A DNA stretch of 64,000 nucleotides from an uncultured Clostridia bacterium (lineage in GTDB: Bacteria > Bacillota > Clostridia > Oscillospirales > Acutalibacteraceae): NCBI GenBank assembly GCA_947581635.1, contig CANPVE010000001.1, positions 186,001-250,000 on the forward strand. Reading direction: 5' to 3'. This document shows, one piece after another, positions 43,114-52,124 of the stretch. The notes below the pieces were generated by a model. That model worked only from the letters and a program-made list of their open reading frames with translations, was not told the DNA's origin and did not search any database. Position numbers and translations under genes: made by a program. Numbering within the stretch: position 1 is the stretch's first letter; the number at the start of each line of letters is the position of its first letter.

Positions 43114-43482
43114 ATGGAAGTTTTATGGGAATATGTGAAGGTATTCGTAGTTGGGGGTATCTTTTGCGTAATAGGTCAAATCCTGATAGATAAAACCAAC
43201 TTTACGCCCGGCAGAATACTGGTAAGTTTCGTGACGGCGGGCGTTATACTGAGCGCGGTCGGACTTTATCAGCCCCTTGTGGATTTCGCCGGTGCCGGCG
43301 CGACGGTGCCGCTCACGGGTTTCGGACATTCTCTGGCCGAGGGCGTGCGCAAGGGCGTGCAGGAGAAGGGATTGCTTGGGGCGCTGACGGGAGGCATAAC
43401 CCAGACAGCGGGCGGAATAGCTGCGGCGATAATCTTCGGCTATGTGTCTGCACTTCTGGCAAAGCCCCGTGCCAAGACCTGA
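43114..43482 (+). CDS. spoVAE: stage V sporulation protein AE (SpoVAE)
   Basis: A 122-residue membrane protein. Family marks are VGGIFCVIGQILIDKT, TPGRILVSFVTAGVILSA, the very conserved AGAGATVPLTGFGHSLAEG and GGITQTAGGIAAAI. Four hydrophobic segments. SpoVA proteins form the channel that moves dipicolinic acid through the inner spore membrane. Usually spoVAC and spoVAD are adjacent; here the gene stands alone. AAAGGA precedes the ATG at 43114. Its presence suggests a spore former or a recent descendant of one. Confidence 0.93.
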   Translation: MEVLWEYVKVFVVGGIFCVIGQILIDKTNFTPGRILVSFVTAGVILSAVGLYQPLVDFAGAGATVPLTGFGHSLAEGVRKGVQEKGLLGALTGGITQTAGGIAAAIIFGYVSALLAKPRAKT

Positions 43483-43564
43483 TGACCCTATTATTGGACC
43501 ATAAGAAATACGGTGTGAGATCAGCGCTATGCTGCTTAAAGCAGAACTTTGATTAAAAGAATAC

Positions 43565-43607
43565 AAAAAATCGGTCACAAGAACCCGTGTGCATGGCTCC
43601 TGTGACC
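43565..43607 (-). terminator. terminator for the glutamate synthase-like gene
   Basis: On the minus strand a 13-bp stem (GGTCACAGGAGCC with GGTTCTTGTGACC, two G-U pairs) is followed by GATTTTTTG. On the plus strand the same stem has two mismatches, so it favours minus-strand transcripts. Confidence 0.6.
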
Positions 43608-43658
43608 TTTGAGTGAGGATTTTTTATTAAATCTTGCGGCAGTTTTCCGCAGGATATA

Positions 43659-43699
43659 CCGACTGTCAGTTTTGTGTTGTAAAGATGACAGTCGGTTTT
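43659..43699 (+). terminator. terminator downstream of spoVAE
   Basis: CCGACTGTCA (43659-43668) pairs perfectly with TGACAGTCGG (43686-43695), followed by TTTTGGTTTTGG. The tail is only moderately U-rich. Confidence 0.6.
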
Positions 43700-43718
43700 G
43701 GTTTTGGAGGGGACTGAT

Positions 43719-45137
43719 TCAGCTTCTGTTTGCCGAAAGCCGTTCATCTATAGCTTTGGCTGCGGTTTTTCCGGCGCCCATGGCGAGAATGACGGTGGCA
43801 GCTCCCGTCACAGCGTCGCCGCCGGCGTATACTCCGCTCCGCGATGTCAAGCCGTCCTCTTGAATGACAATGCCGCCGCGCTTGTTGACCTCCAAACCAC
43901 TTGTGGTGGATTTTATCAACGGATTTGGCGACGTACCTATCGCAATTATTACGCAGTCCACATCAAGTATGTATTCCGAACCTTCAATCTCCACCGGCCG
44001 CCTTCTGCCCGAAGCGTCGGGTTCGCCAAGCTCCATCTTTACACATTCCATTCCAGTGACAAAGCCGTTTCTCGGATCGCGTTTGTCGTCGGGATTTTGA
44101 AATCCTATTATCCTCTTTGGATTGTTTAGCAGGCGGAATTGTACGCCTTCCTCTTTAGCGTGTTCAATTTCCTCTTTGCGGGCGGGCAGTTCGTCAAAAC
44201 CCCGGCGATAAACGATATCCACTCTTTCCGCACCCAGACGAAGGGCGGTTCTCGCGGCGTCCATTGCCACATTGCCGCCGCCGACCACTGCCACGCGCTT
44301 GGCGTGCATTATCGGGGTGTTTGAGGAATGTTCATATGCCTTCATAAGATTGCTTCGGGTGAGGAATTCATTTGCGGAATACACTCCCTTGAGACTTTCA
44401 CCCGGAATCCCCATGAATCGCGGCAGACCCGCGCCCGATCCGATGAACACTGCCTCGAAGCCCATCTCGAAAAGTTCGTCAACCGTGAGTGTCTTGCCTA
44501 TCACGACATTGGTTTGCACATCGACGCCGAGCGCTTTCAGAGTGTCAACTTCCTTTTGCACTATGGCCTTTGGCAGTCGGAATTCGGGTATTCCGTAGAC
44601 CAGCACTCCTCCCGCGAGGTGAAGCGCCTCATAAATTGTCACTTTGTAGCCTTTCCTGGCGAGGTCGCCCGCGCAGGTAAGTCCCGACGGACCCGATCCC
44701 ACAACGGCCACCTTATGCCCGTTATATTCGGGAACCTCGGGCGGCTCGGCGCAGTGATTGTTGTGCCAATCGGCTACAAACCGTTCGAGACGACCTATCC
44801 CCACAGCTTCCCCCTTGATTGCTCGCACGCATTTGCTCTCGCACTGAGTCTCCTGCGGACATACCCTCCCGCAGACGGCGGGCAGGGTGGAAGAACTGCT
44901 GATTATCTGATATGCTCTCTCAAAATCGCCTTCCCTGACCTTGGCGATAAATTCCGGTATGCGTATATTTACCGGACAGCCGCTCACGCACGGCATATTT
45001 TTGCAGTCGAGGCATCTGGCCGCCTCATTGAGAGCGGTGTCCTCGTCGTAGCCCAATGCGACTTCGAGAAAATTGTGCTTCCTCACATCCGGCTCCTGCA
45101 CCGGCATGGGGTTTTTGGTGGGTGACATATTGGGCAT
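43719..45137 (-). CDS. gltA: glutamate synthase small subunit / NfnB-like flavoprotein
   Basis: A 472-residue iron-sulfur flavoprotein. The N-terminus binds two [4Fe-4S] clusters: CLDCKNMPCVSGCP and CGRVCPQETQCESKC. Then come an FAD-binding GSGPSGL motif (about 150), an NAD(P)-binding VVGGGNVAMD (about 290) and the C-terminal YAGGDAVTGAATV. The family comprises homotetrameric NADPH glutamate synthase (GltA) and NfnB of the electron-bifurcating transhydrogenase. An NfnA-like gene lies at 53788, so an Nfn role is attractive although the genes are 8.6 kb apart. AAAGGA precedes the ATG at 45137. Confidence 0.92.
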   Translation of the reverse strand: MPNMSPTKNPMPVQEPDVRKHNFLEVALGYDEDTALNEAARCLDCKNMPCVSGCPVNIRIPEFIAKVREGDFERAYQIISSSSTLPAVCGRVCPQETQCESKCVRAIKGEAVGIGRLERFVADWHNNHCAEPPEVPEYNGHKVAVVGSGPSGLTCAGDLARKGYKVTIYEALHLAGGVLVYGIPEFRLPKAIVQKEVDTLKALGVDVQTNVVIGKTLTVDELFEMGFEAVFIGSGAGLPRFMGIPGESLKGVYSANEFLTRSNLMKAYEHSSNTPIMHAKRVAVVGGGNVAMDAARTALRLGAERVDIVYRRGFDELPARKEEIEHAKEEGVQFRLLNNPKRIIGFQNPDDKRDPRNGFVTGMECVKMELGEPDASGRRRPVEIEGSEYILDVDCVIIAIGTSPNPLIKSTTSGLEVNKRGGIVIQEDGLTSRSGVYAGGDAVTGAATVILAMGAGKTAAKAIDERLSANRS

Positions 45138-45193
45138 AATTTATCAGGTTCCTTTCATAAGAGATAAAAATATAAACTATTATAAATTGCATT

Positions 45194-45409
45194 TTAAATT
45201 CTAAAATTGTCTTTATCTACCACGGCGTATATATCCTTGCCGATTTTTTCTTCAAAATATTTTTTCAGAAGTAAATTGCTGTCCCATTTTCTTTGGGGAT
45301 ATGAGCCATATCTGTGTTTAACGTACTCCATTCGACTTTCGATATCCAGTACACATTCTGTGCCGGCCAATGAATCACATAGCTGAATGAGTCTGTCGTA
45401 ATCATCCAT
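45194..45409 (-). pseudogene. C-terminal remnant of an HD-domain hydrolase (probable)
   Basis: A 71-codon frame starting MDDYDRLIQLCDSLAG and ending GKDIYAVVDKDNFRI. The pattern DYDRLIQLCD...RYGSYPQ.KWD...KYFEEKIGKDIY resembles the C-terminal third of small HD-domain phosphohydrolases; the HD motif itself is absent. No good ribosome site precedes either ATG 45409 or TTG 45424. Most likely a 5'-truncated relic, but a genuine short protein cannot be excluded. Confidence 0.45.
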
Positions 45410-45514
45410 AACAATTGATTCCAATGTATTCTGATCTGGACTGATTTATTTCGTCATTTGCAGAAGGGACGCTTCATTGTGAAACGTCCCTCCCTTGTGC
45501 GACATTTTTAACTA

Positions 45515-46015
45515 TTATTTAATTTTACCTTCCATGAGCATTCTCACAAATTCAGTATCGCGCTTTTGCCACACTTGAGTTTGAACTCTGTCGTTTTCGG
45601 CGCAAATCACCTCGGGATACTCCCACACGGGGTGGAAACCCTTGGCGATCTCGCTTGGGGTCATTTGAGGCTCGACAGTATGATCCAATATCTCGCAGAA
45701 ATAGAAATATGAATGGCATACATATTTTGTACCCTTGCTGAAAACGTCCTCGCGAAGCTCAAGTATTTCCCCTATATCGGTGATGCTCTCGGGCTTTATG
45801 AGCAGTCCGGTCTCCTCACGCACCTCGCGAATCAGTGTTTCCTCGCGGCTTTCGCCGTTTTCCACACCGCCGCCGGGAATTTTGTATTCCCCCTTTGCGC
45901 TGAGCTGCATCGCCATTTTGCCATCGCGAAGTATTACGGCGCGAACGGTGTGTTTTTCAAGTACGGGCATATCGTTGGTGTAATCATTCATATCAAGGGT
46001 AAGAATCCTTTTCAT
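45515..46015 (-). CDS. NUDIX hydrolase
   Basis: A 166-residue pyrophosphohydrolase. The NUDIX box GGGVENGESREETLIREV continued by REETGL fits GX5EX7REUXEEXGU completely. The preceding strand (RAVILRDGKMAMQL) and IPGGG are typical of MutT-like members. It cleaves a nucleoside diphosphate linked to X; the substrate is not predictable. ATG at 46015 is preceded by GAAAGG. It lies between the HD remnant and the cohesin-like gene. Confidence 0.92.
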   Translation of the reverse strand: MKRILTLDMNDYTNDMPVLEKHTVRAVILRDGKMAMQLSAKGEYKIPGGGVENGESREETLIREVREETGLLIKPESITDIGEILELREDVFSKGTKYVCHSYFYFCEILDHTVEPQMTPSEIAKGFHPVWEYPEVICAENDRVQTQVWQKRDTEFVRMLMEGKIK

Positions 46016-46056
46016 AAATACATCAGCCTTTCAACATCGCGGTTTTTGGTTTGCAA

Positions 46057-47355
46057 TTACCTGTTGCGGCGTGAACGCTCGGAGCGGTCCCTGTGTCTGT
46101 TTGGCGATATTCCTCCGTAGCCGTCGTCGACATTGCGCTCTACGTTTGAGGCGAATTTACCGAATATTGTGTCTTCTTCCTCATCAAATACCGGATTTGC
46201 CTGGGCGCCGGAGCCTCGCTTTGACGGATTGCCGCTGTCCCGTGTCATGAAAAGTATCGGATAATCGTCTTCTTCCTCATCATTGACATTCAGCTTGGCT
46301 TTTCCGTCTATGATGTTGCTGAATTCTTCAACACTTATGCTGCGTGATCCCATGGGCGTGGCCAATGCGTCAAGGTAATTTCCGTTTGGCACGCCGTCTC
46401 CCGGAATTGATGTGAAAGGTTCTCTTTGACCGGCAGCGGAGGAATTTTCTTCTGGTTTGGTGTAGAATCCGTCGTCGTTGTCATAGCCGTCGTAATCGTC
46501 TATGGTGGAGCGCTTCTTCTTTGTGGAATGGCTTTTATATTCGTACTCGTCATCGTAGTCGTCGCGGTCATCATGGTAATCATCGCGGTCACTGCGGCTG
46601 TGATGACCTGTGGAATGCGCTTTAATCCCCGCAGTTTCGTATTTTCTCATGCACATTATGTACCCGACTGCCATGCCCGCCGCGAATACGACCAGAGCAC
46701 CTATGATGACAGAGGCGACCTTGACGCCGTTGCCCGCGCCGGACGAGGAGCGCGAAACTGTGCCCGCGTTATTGCCCACAACGAACTGCGACGATTCTTC
46801 TTCCGATGAACCGTCGGCGGTGGAAGATGTACCCTCGTTTATCTTGATTATCTCTATTTCTTTGTCGTAAATTGGGGTCCATGTGATGTTTTTGCCGCGA
46901 TTGTTGTACGCGTGATCCACCGACGCCTTTATTTTGGTGGTGGTGTCGGGGGCGTTCTCCAGAACCGTGAATGGTATGGTGACCGTTATATCGTTGCCTA
47001 TGGGAGTTGGAGTATTGGTGCCGGTGGGATCAAAATACGTCAGAGTCAGCTGTCCTTTTGATCCTGTTACCTTGTAGCCGTCCGTATTGACAGGCGAATA
47101 TAACGCCAGCAAATCCGCGTCGTATTCTATATTTATGACCAATTCAACGTAGCCGTTTGCACTCTTTGTGACGATGTTGAGGTCCACGTCAAAATTTTGA
47201 CCGTTTTGTACGGTGTCTCCCGGCGGTATTATGGTGACGTCAAGGTCGACCGCTGCGAACGCGGTGATACCAGAACAATACACGAAGCTCATTGTCAACA
47301 GAGTGAATACAGCCGCTATTTTGCTGAGTTTTTTATAAATCTTCGATTTTTTCAT
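46057..47355 (-). CDS. membrane-anchored protein with cohesin-like domain
   Basis: A 432-residue protein. Signal peptide to about residue 35 (ending ITAFAA), then a cohesin/dockerin-type beta domain (about 38-170: NGQNFDVDLNI, YVELVINIEYDADLLAL, GNDITVTIPFTVLENA). A Ser-rich linker leads to one transmembrane segment (about 210-232), followed by a long charged, low-complexity cytoplasmic tail rich in Asp, Tyr and Arg. ATG 47355 follows AAGGAGA; the longer frame from 47469 lacks a site. The layout (outer cohesin-like domain, inner disordered tail) is unlike scaffoldins. Function unknown. Confidence 0.7.
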   Translation of the reverse strand: MKKSKIYKKLSKIAAVFTLLTMSFVYCSGITAFAAVDLDVTIIPPGDTVQNGQNFDVDLNIVTKSANGYVELVINIEYDADLLALYSPVNTDGYKVTGSKGQLTLTYFDPTGTNTPTPIGNDITVTIPFTVLENAPDTTTKIKASVDHAYNNRGKNITWTPIYDKEIEIIKINEGTSSTADGSSEEESSQFVVGNNAGTVSRSSSGAGNGVKVASVIIGALVVFAAGMAVGYIMCMRKYETAGIKAHSTGHHSRSDRDDYHDDRDDYDDEYEYKSHSTKKKRSTIDDYDGYDNDDGFYTKPEENSSAAGQREPFTSIPGDGVPNGNYLDALATPMGSRSISVEEFSNIIDGKAKLNVNDEEEDDYPILFMTRDSGNPSKRGSGAQANPVFDEEEDTIFGKFASNVERNVDDGYGGISPNRHRDRSERSRRNR

Positions 47356-47531
47356 TATATCAAGCTTCTCCTTCGCTTTACACCAACGCTCAATTAAAAA
47401 GTAAACAGAAATCTTAAACTGAGAAACATAAAAACTCTCGTATGCTTTCGCGAGGATTTTTCGCCGCACTTTTGTCCAAGATAAGCGTTGAATCCGCCGA
47501 TATTATGCAAAATTGTACCTGTACAGGTTTT

Positions 47532-48884
47532 TTATCCCAAATTCGCTTTTACCACTTCCGCCAGCTCGTTGGCAATTCTGAGTATCTGTTGTTCGTTTTC
47601 ACCTTCGGTCATCACGCGAATAAGTGGTTCAGTGCCGGAAACACGCACAACGATTCTGCCCGTGCTGCCAAGCTCCGCTTCGGCGGCGGCTATGGCGTCA
47701 TTAAGTTCCTTACAGCTTTTCATACGCGCCTTGCCCTCGGATGTAACGCGGACATTTACCATCGTCTGAGGATAAGGTTTCACCAGATCGGTAAATTCGC
47801 TGAACTTTTTGCCGCTGCGCGCCAAAAGACCGCATATCTGAACGGCCGTGAGCTGACCGTCTCCGGTGGTGCAGTGGTCGAGGAATATCACGTGTCCCGA
47901 CTGTTCACCGCCAAGGTTGTAACCGTTTTTGAGCATTTCCTCAAGCACGTATCTGTCTCCCACCTTTGCTGCGACGAAATCCATTCCACGGTCGGCGCAG
48001 AACTTGTGGAAGCCCATGTTTGTGAGAATTGTGCCGACTACGGCATTGCCGGCAAGCACTCCATGCTTCTTCATATCATCCGCCATAAGCGCGAGTATGT
48101 AATCGCCGTCAACCAAATTGCCGTTGTTGTCTACGGCGAGACACCTGTCGGCGTCTCCGTCAAAAGCAAAGCCCGCGTCAAAGTCGCCTTCCCTGACAAT
48201 CTTCTGCAAGTTGCCGATGTGGGTAGAGCCGCAGTTGTCGTTGATGTTCACCCCGTCGGGCTCATTGAAGAATATTTCACAATCGGCTCCCAGCCTGTCA
48301 AACAGCTTCTTTGCCGTCACAGAAGAACTGCCGTTTGCGCAGTCCAGCGCAATACGCAGCCCGTCAAGCCTTACGTCAATTGTCATGGCGACGTGCTCCA
48401 CATATTCGTCCACCGCGTCTTCTTTGCGCCTGACCATGCCGATGCCGCTGCCCGTGGGACGGGGAATTTCCTGAGCATGGTCGAGAACTATTGCCTCGAT
48501 ATCGTTTTCAACCTCATCGGGCAGCTTGTAGCCTGTAGAGGCGAATATCTTAATTCCGTTGTATTCACAGGGATTGTGCGAGGCCGATATCATTATACCG
48601 GCGTCGGCTCCGTGCTTTACCACCATGTATGCCACGGCGGGAGTAGGCACTACTCCAAGCAGAACTACGTTTGCCCCTACAGAGCATAGTCCCGCTGTAA
48701 GCGCGCCTTCCAGCATTGCGCCGGAAGCGCGCGTATCCATACCTATCATCACTACGGGACGTTTGCCGCCGTTGTCTTCAGACAATACAAGCGCGGCAGC
48801 GCGTCCTATCTGCATAGCCATTTCACAAGTAAGCTCGGTATTCGCAACGCCTCTCGCGCCGTCTGTTCCAAACAATCTTCCCAA
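47532..48884 (-). CDS. glmM: phosphoglucosamine mutase
   Basis: A 450-residue enzyme that converts glucosamine-6-phosphate to glucosamine-1-phosphate for cell-wall precursors. Marks are GRLFGTDGARGVAN at the N-terminus, the phosphoserine loop ISASHNPCEYNGIK (Ser about 100), the metal loop FDGDADRC, GGEQSGH and the C-terminal RVSGTEPLIRVM. Start: TTG 48884 seven bases after GGGGG, which gives the family-typical MGRLFGTDG; an in-frame TTG at 48899 has no site. Confidence 0.96.
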   Translation of the reverse strand: MGRLFGTDGARGVANTELTCEMAMQIGRAAALVLSEDNGGKRPVVMIGMDTRASGAMLEGALTAGLCSVGANVVLLGVVPTPAVAYMVVKHGADAGIMISASHNPCEYNGIKIFASTGYKLPDEVENDIEAIVLDHAQEIPRPTGSGIGMVRRKEDAVDEYVEHVAMTIDVRLDGLRIALDCANGSSSVTAKKLFDRLGADCEIFFNEPDGVNINDNCGSTHIGNLQKIVREGDFDAGFAFDGDADRCLAVDNNGNLVDGDYILALMADDMKKHGVLAGNAVVGTILTNMGFHKFCADRGMDFVAAKVGDRYVLEEMLKNGYNLGGEQSGHVIFLDHCTTGDGQLTAVQICGLLARSGKKFSEFTDLVKPYPQTMVNVRVTSEGKARMKSCKELNDAIAAAEAELGSTGRIVVRVSGTEPLIRVMTEGENEQQILRIANELAEVVKANLG

Positions 48885-48949
48885 GATTATAGCCCCCAAA
48901 ATATCAGAATTTTAATGTAAAATAAAAGGGTATCACTGTGTATCAATTA

Positions 48950-48978
48950 ATTATACCACACTCGTGCCTTTTCCACAA
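48950..48978 (-). promoter_or_regulatory. promoter of glmM
   Basis: On the minus strand TTGTGG (48973-48978) and TATAAT (48950-48955) with 17-base spacing and TGG before the -10 (extended -10). Confidence 0.6.
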
Positions 48979-49036
48979 GACCCATAGCGCAATTTGGAAA
49001 AAAGTTCAAAAATACTGCCGAATAGTGCAGGAAAAT

Positions 49037-50218
49037 TCACGAAGATTTCTCCAAAAACTTTTTATAAGTCAGATCTATTGCCACTGCTCCAAACGGAGCA
49101 GTTATCAAAATAGACACAACCGCCGCTGTAAGGACAGTATTACCGCAGGCAAGTCCCATAGCCAGCGGCACTGAACCTATCGCAGCCTGTACTGTTGCTT
49201 TTGGCGTGTAGGCCAGCATACAGAATATTTTCTCTTTGAGACACAGCTTTGTTCCCAACAGACACACAAACACGCCCGCCATTCGGAAAACAAGCACAGA
49301 TGCAATCAGCAGTATAACAGATACTCCCGATGAAAGCGCATATCTGATGTCCACCGCCGCGCCTACCAGCACGAACAGCAGAAGCTCTGCGGCGACCCAT
49401 AATTTTGAATATTTGAGTGAAAGGCGCTGAGCAGTGTCAATGTTTTTTACGCGCATGGTGAGACCCATGCTCATCACGGACAGAAGTCCGGAAAATCCGA
49501 TATATCCGGTTAATGCGCTGTCCAAGGTCACGAGCAGAAATGAGATGCTCATAACAATCACGATTTTAAGACTGTCACGTATAGACTGTTTTTCGAACAG
49601 CAATGTCAGCAGAATGCCGCACAAGACGCCGCCCGCTATGCCAAGCAGTATTGATGTGGGGATTCTCACCAGATTGAGCGCGTCGAATCGCCCGCCCGAG
49701 ACAATACCCGTTGCGGAGGTGAACAGCACGATTACGAATACGTCGTCTACCGACGCTCCCGCCAGTATCATCTGGGGTATTCCTTTGTCCACGCCGTACT
49801 TTTCGTCCATCAGCCTCAACATTCTCGGCACTACCACTGCCGGAGAGACTGCGGCTACCACCGTGCCAAGCACAAACGATTCGGCCAGGCTCATTCCCAG
49901 CAGGCGCGGGGCAAACAGCAATATCCCTGTAATTTCAAAGCAGGCGGGTACGAAGCACATCAGCACGGCTGGCCGCCCTACCTTCCTCAGATCCGACACG
50001 TCGAGATTAAGTCCTGCGCGGGTCAGTATTATAATCAGAGCTATCTGGCGCAGATCCGAGGATATTGACAGCACGGACTGGTCAAGGACATTGAGAATAT
50101 GCGGACCCAAAATCATACCTGCGGCGATCATTCCAAGCAGGTTCGGCAGCTTGAGTTTGGCAAAAATTCCGCCTAATCCAATTCCACAAAGAAAAATCAG
50201 AGCTAAGCTCAAAAGCAT
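49037..50218 (-). CDS. cation/proton antiporter, CPA2 type
   Basis: A 393-residue membrane protein with about 12 hydrophobic segments. Conserved elements are LPNLLGMIAAGMILGP, LIIILTRAGLNLD, the region FVLGTVVAAVSPAVVVPRML and ASVDDVFVIVLF, which holds the paired Asp residues of proton-coupled sodium/potassium antiporters. No C-terminal TrkA-N domain. The ATG at 50218 follows AGAGGAG; the upstream in-frame start at 50251 is within a less suitable context. Transcribed divergently from pnt. Confidence 0.9.
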   Translation of the reverse strand: MLLSLALIFLCGIGLGGIFAKLKLPNLLGMIAAGMILGPHILNVLDQSVLSISSDLRQIALIIILTRAGLNLDVSDLRKVGRPAVLMCFVPACFEITGILLFAPRLLGMSLAESFVLGTVVAAVSPAVVVPRMLRLMDEKYGVDKGIPQMILAGASVDDVFVIVLFTSATGIVSGGRFDALNLVRIPTSILLGIAGGVLCGILLTLLFEKQSIRDSLKIVIVMSISFLLVTLDSALTGYIGFSGLLSVMSMGLTMRVKNIDTAQRLSLKYSKLWVAAELLLFVLVGAAVDIRYALSSGVSVILLIASVLVFRMAGVFVCLLGTKLCLKEKIFCMLAYTPKATVQAAIGSVPLAMGLACGNTVLTAAVVSILITAPFGAVAIDLTYKKFLEKSS

Positions 50219-50688
50219 AGAATAAATCTCCTCTCCGCAGGGAGCCGACAACAGAAAGAGCCGACTTTCCCCTGCGATAAAAAATCACAGAAGTCATCAG
50301 CTCATAAAAAGCGGTTTATATCAATCTCCGAACGCGCTCGGAACGATATGGGGAGAACCTCATTCCCTTGGAAACTATGCTACCATATTCAACAACAAAT
50401 TTCAAGTAGAAAATGAATTATTTTAATCTGAAAATTCCGGTTTGTTCCGACGGCGAGCCAATTGATTAAAAAAGTGTCCGTGTTTATGAAGTCTTTGGAG
50501 ATATTTGTTGCATAAATTCTTTTTGTATTGTGTTGACAACAATATGAAAATATGGTAGAATTCGATGGTGACAATATTGTAAACAGATTTATGGTCGGAT
50601 AGTTTTTGCTTCGTCTGTAAATTGATTTCTCCTGTGCAACGGCAGGAGTTTACTTTTTGTCGTCTATCAGCCGAAAGGAGCATTACAC
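50219..50688. other. intergenic region between antiporter and pnt genes
   Basis: About 470 bases. It holds the pnt promoter (50533-50561) and a small hairpin CTCCTG/CAGGAG (50629-50648) followed by TTTACTTTTTG about 40 bases before pntAA. Nothing else was recognised. Confidence 0.5.
50533..50561 (+). promoter_or_regulatory. sigma-A promoter of the pnt operon
   Basis: A perfect TTGACA (50533-50538) and TAGAAT (50556-50561) are 17 bases apart. Leader of about 120 bases before pntAA. Confidence 0.75.
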
Positions 50689-51816
50689 ATGAAAAAAGTA
50701 CTGGTTTGTCGTGAAAAGGATCCACTGGAAACTAGAGTTTCTCTGGTTCCTGACGACATAAAGAAGCTTGCGGCCATGGGCTTTTCCTTCAAGGTAGTAA
50801 GCGGCGCGGGCGTCAAGAGCGGATTTCCCGACGTCGCATACGAGAAGGCGGGAGCTGAGATTATCAAGAATGAAGAAGCGGGCTACAGCGACAGTGAGAT
50901 TGTTCTGCGCATAATGAAGCCTGAAAGCGCGGACGGTCTCAAATCCGACACGCTTCACCTCAGCTATCTCGACCCGTTTAATGAAAAGAAGCTGCTGCAC
51001 GAGTTTGCGGACAAGGGCATTCAGGCGGTTTCGCTCGAAATGATTCCGAGAACCACTCTTGCTCAGAAGATGGACGTGCAGTCCTCACAGACATCTCTGG
51101 CAGGCTATGTCGCGGTTGTCAACGCGGCTGCCCGTCTTCCCAAGATTCTGCCCATGATGGTTACTCCGTCAGGCACTATCAATCCGGCAAGAGTTTTCGT
51201 CATAGGCGTCGGAGTTGCGGGTCTGCAGGCGATAGCCACAGCAAAGAGGCTCGGAGCGAGGGTTGACGCGTTCGATACACGTCCCGTGGTTGAGGAGCAG
51301 GTAAAGTCTTTGGGTGCCAGCTTCGTCAAAATTGATCTCGGCGAAATGGGACAGACAGACCAGGGTTATGCCAAGGAGCTTACGCCTGAGCAGATTGCCA
51401 AGCAGCGCGAGGGTCAGGCCAAGGTGTGTGAGCGCTCCAATATAGTTATCACCACAGCCAAGGTGTTCGGCAGAAAGGCCCCCAGGCTTATAGGCAAAGA
51501 CGTTCTGGATCGTATGCAGCCCGGAAGCGTTGTGGTGGACATGGCTGTTTCCACAGGCGGCAATGTCGAAGGCTCCAAGCTGTTTGAGGAAGTCGTCACG
51601 GACAATGGTGTTATAATCATGTCGGGCGATTTGCTTGAGCGTCAGGTTCCATATGACGCTTCAAAGATGCTCTCGGGCAACTTCACGGCGTTCCTCACAC
51701 ACTTCTACAACAAGGAGAAGGGCGAGCTTGAGGTAAATCTTGACGATGAAATTATGAAGGGCTGTCTGCTCACAAAGGGCGGCAAGATCATTCATGAGCG
51801 TTTTAAGGAGGACTAA
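50689..51816 (+). CDS. pntAA: NAD(P) transhydrogenase subunit alpha part 1
   Basis: A 375-residue NAD(H)-binding subunit of the proton-translocating transhydrogenase. The N-terminal EKDPLETRVSLVPDD, PRTTLAQKMDVQSSQ, the Rossmann motif VIGVGVAGLQAI (about 170), FDTRPVVEEQV and MQPGSVVVDMAVSTGGN are typical. This is the split form with separate soluble (PntAA) and membrane (PntAB) parts. AAAGGAG precedes the ATG. First of three tightly linked genes. Confidence 0.96.
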   Translation: MKKVLVCREKDPLETRVSLVPDDIKKLAAMGFSFKVVSGAGVKSGFPDVAYEKAGAEIIKNEEAGYSDSEIVLRIMKPESADGLKSDTLHLSYLDPFNEKKLLHEFADKGIQAVSLEMIPRTTLAQKMDVQSSQTSLAGYVAVVNAAARLPKILPMMVTPSGTINPARVFVIGVGVAGLQAIATAKRLGARVDAFDTRPVVEEQVKSLGASFVKIDLGEMGQTDQGYAKELTPEQIAKQREGQAKVCERSNIVITTAKVFGRKAPRLIGKDVLDRMQPGSVVVDMAVSTGGNVEGSKLFEEVVTDNGVIIMSGDLLERQVPYDASKMLSGNFTAFLTHFYNKEKGELEVNLDDEIMKGCLLTKGGKIIHERFKED

Positions 51817-51818
51817 TC

Positions 51819-52124
51819 ATGGGTGAAATAATGTTGTTGATTTTCGTTTTTGTTATCGCGGGTTTCCTGGGAGTTGAGCTTATCTCCAAAGTTCCCTCGC
51901 AGCTTCACACTCCGCTTATGTCGGGTACAAACGCTATTTCAGGCATCACGATTGTCGGCGCTATCTCCGCCACAGCGATTGCCGTTTCCACAAGCAATGA
52001 TATATTGGGAACTGTTTTCGGATTCCTCGCTATCGTCTTCGCGACAATCAACGTCGTGGGCGGTTATCTAGTAACAGACCGTATGCTCGGTATGTTCAAG
52101 AAAAAGGAGGATAAGAATAAGTAA
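51819..52124 (+). CDS. pntAB: NAD(P) transhydrogenase subunit alpha part 2
   Basis: A 101-residue membrane subunit with three hydrophobic segments; LISKVPSQLHTPLMSGTNAISGI is the hallmark of the PntA membrane domain (described here by residues about 22-44). AAGGAGG lies directly upstream. The stop shares one base with the pntB start. Confidence 0.95.
   Translation: MGEIMLLIFVFVIAGFLGVELISKVPSQLHTPLMSGTNAISGITIVGAISATAIAVSTSNDILGTVFGFLAIVFATINVVGGYLVTDRMLGMFKKKEDKNK

Noticed and set aside
44328..45125. 265-codon plus-strand frame
   Set aside because: It is antisense to the iron-sulfur flavoprotein gene; shadow frame.
47442..48689. 415-codon open frame on the plus strand
   Set aside because: It is antisense to glmM, which has all active-site motifs; no ribosome site.
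49434..50225. 263-codon plus-strand frame
   Set aside because: It is antisense to the antiporter gene; Ser/Thr/Ile-rich composition typical of complementing a membrane protein.
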